Assembly: GCF_030272695.1 (NCBI RefSeq)
Contig: NZ_JARFYN010000001.1
Coordinates: forward strand, 248,001 to 312,000
Direction: 5' to 3'
Length of the DNA stretch: 64,000 nt
DNA from: Martinezella calliandrae
Lineage (GTDB): Bacteria; Pseudomonadota; Alphaproteobacteria; Rhizobiales; Rhizobiaceae
The notes beneath the pieces are model-generated. The model did not search any database and had not been told where the DNA came from. It saw only the letters and a list, made by a program, of their open reading frames with translations. The translations under genes and the position numbers were made by a program. Position 1 is the first letter of the stretch. Each line of letters opens with the position of its first letter. Below, piece after piece: positions 63,808 through 64,000 of this stretch.

Positions 63808-64000
63808 ATGCCCTATACGATCGCCAAGCGCCTTTTTGATTTCGTTGCCGCCCTCGCGGCCGCCGTCATCTTTTCCATTCCGATCCTGATCGTCGCTGCC
63901 GCCGTCCGATCGACCTCGCCAGGCCCCGTTCTCTATTGGTCCAACCGCGTCGGCCGCGGAAACAGGATCTTCCGCATGCCGAAATTCCGCAGCATGCGGA
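63808..64000 (+). CDS. Bacterial sugar transferase (undecaprenyl-phosphate sugar-1-phosphate transferase), 5' part
   Basis: The first 64 codons run off the window. MPYTIAKRLFDFVAALAAA and a membrane helix (AVIFSIPILIVAAAV) are followed by SPGPVLYWSNRVGRGNRIF and KFRSMR, the classical start of PF02397 initiating transferases that put the first sugar phosphate on undecaprenyl phosphate. With the SDR reductase next door it is a candidate WreU-type O-antigen initiator. Ribosome site AGAG lies 5 bases upstream. Confidence 0.85.
   Translation, partial: MPYTIAKRLFDFVAALAAAVIFSIPILIVAAAVRSTSPGPVLYWSNRVGRGNRIFRMPKFRSMR

Overview
The window reads as chromosomal DNA of a Rhizobiaceae alphaproteobacterium, most likely the genus Rhizobium. 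Pointers are the two-gene polyhydroxybutyrate pathway with a divergent PhaR/AniA regulator, RpoH2, FdxA next to CarD, a pyc - LuxR regulator - ndvA order like the S. meliloti pyc-expR-ndvA region, the giant cyclic beta-1,2-glucan synthase NdvB, RopA-like porin and OpgC. GC-rich coding sequence and common GTG/TTG starts agree. Species cannot be told from the sequence alone.

Layout: 1-1588 end of a thiamine importer (thiP 3' part, thiQ). 1.86-3.4 kb M48 lipoprotein peptidase, convergent with rpoH2 (3.4-4.3 kb). 4.7-9.8 kb minus-strand row helicase - S4 protein - fdxA - carD. 9.83-11.1 kb is a 1.28-kb non-coding region holding four copies of a two-block repeat and 22 GANTC (CcrM) sites; it is the most unusual part of the window. 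11.1-11.9 kb three small membrane or lipoprotein genes. 11.96-14.9 kb phaB, phaA and divergent phaR. 14.95-15.4 kb a frameshifted membrane protein, then rpmF. 15.9-23.8 kb housekeeping: GST, 2H phosphoesterase-like protein, mtgA, ispA, LysE exporter, ispG, MFS, EamA. 24.0-26.3 kb polar amino-acid ABC importer. 26.5-30.0 kb pyc. 30.1-44.5 kb expR-like regulator, ndvA, porin, opgC and ndvB, a cyclic glucan locus. 44.9-53.0 kb XRE-cupin regulator, two small ORFs, and a dipeptide importer with an M19 dipeptidase. 53.1-56.7 kb sugar ABC importer (RbsC/RbsA/RbsB type). 57.1-60.2 kb DUF1993 protein, a sulfatase/phosphonate monoester hydrolase and galE. 60.3-61.2 kb small ORF and a decayed cytochrome b561. 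61.4-64.0 kb nucleotide-sugar dehydrogenase, SDR reductase/epimerase and the start of a sugar-1-phosphate transferase, i.e. the edge of a surface polysaccharide locus.

How the genes work together: phaA/phaB make 3-hydroxybutyryl-CoA for PHB and PhaR links this to carbon flux, while pyc refills oxaloacetate. NdvB makes cyclic beta-1,2-glucan, NdvA exports it, and OpgC probably adds succinyl groups. GalE, the TviB-like dehydrogenase, the SDR protein and the sugar transferase supply and start LPS/EPS sugars. Three ABC importers (amino acid, dipeptide, sugar) each carry a periplasmic binding protein. No tRNA, rRNA, CRISPR array, IS element or prophage gene was seen.
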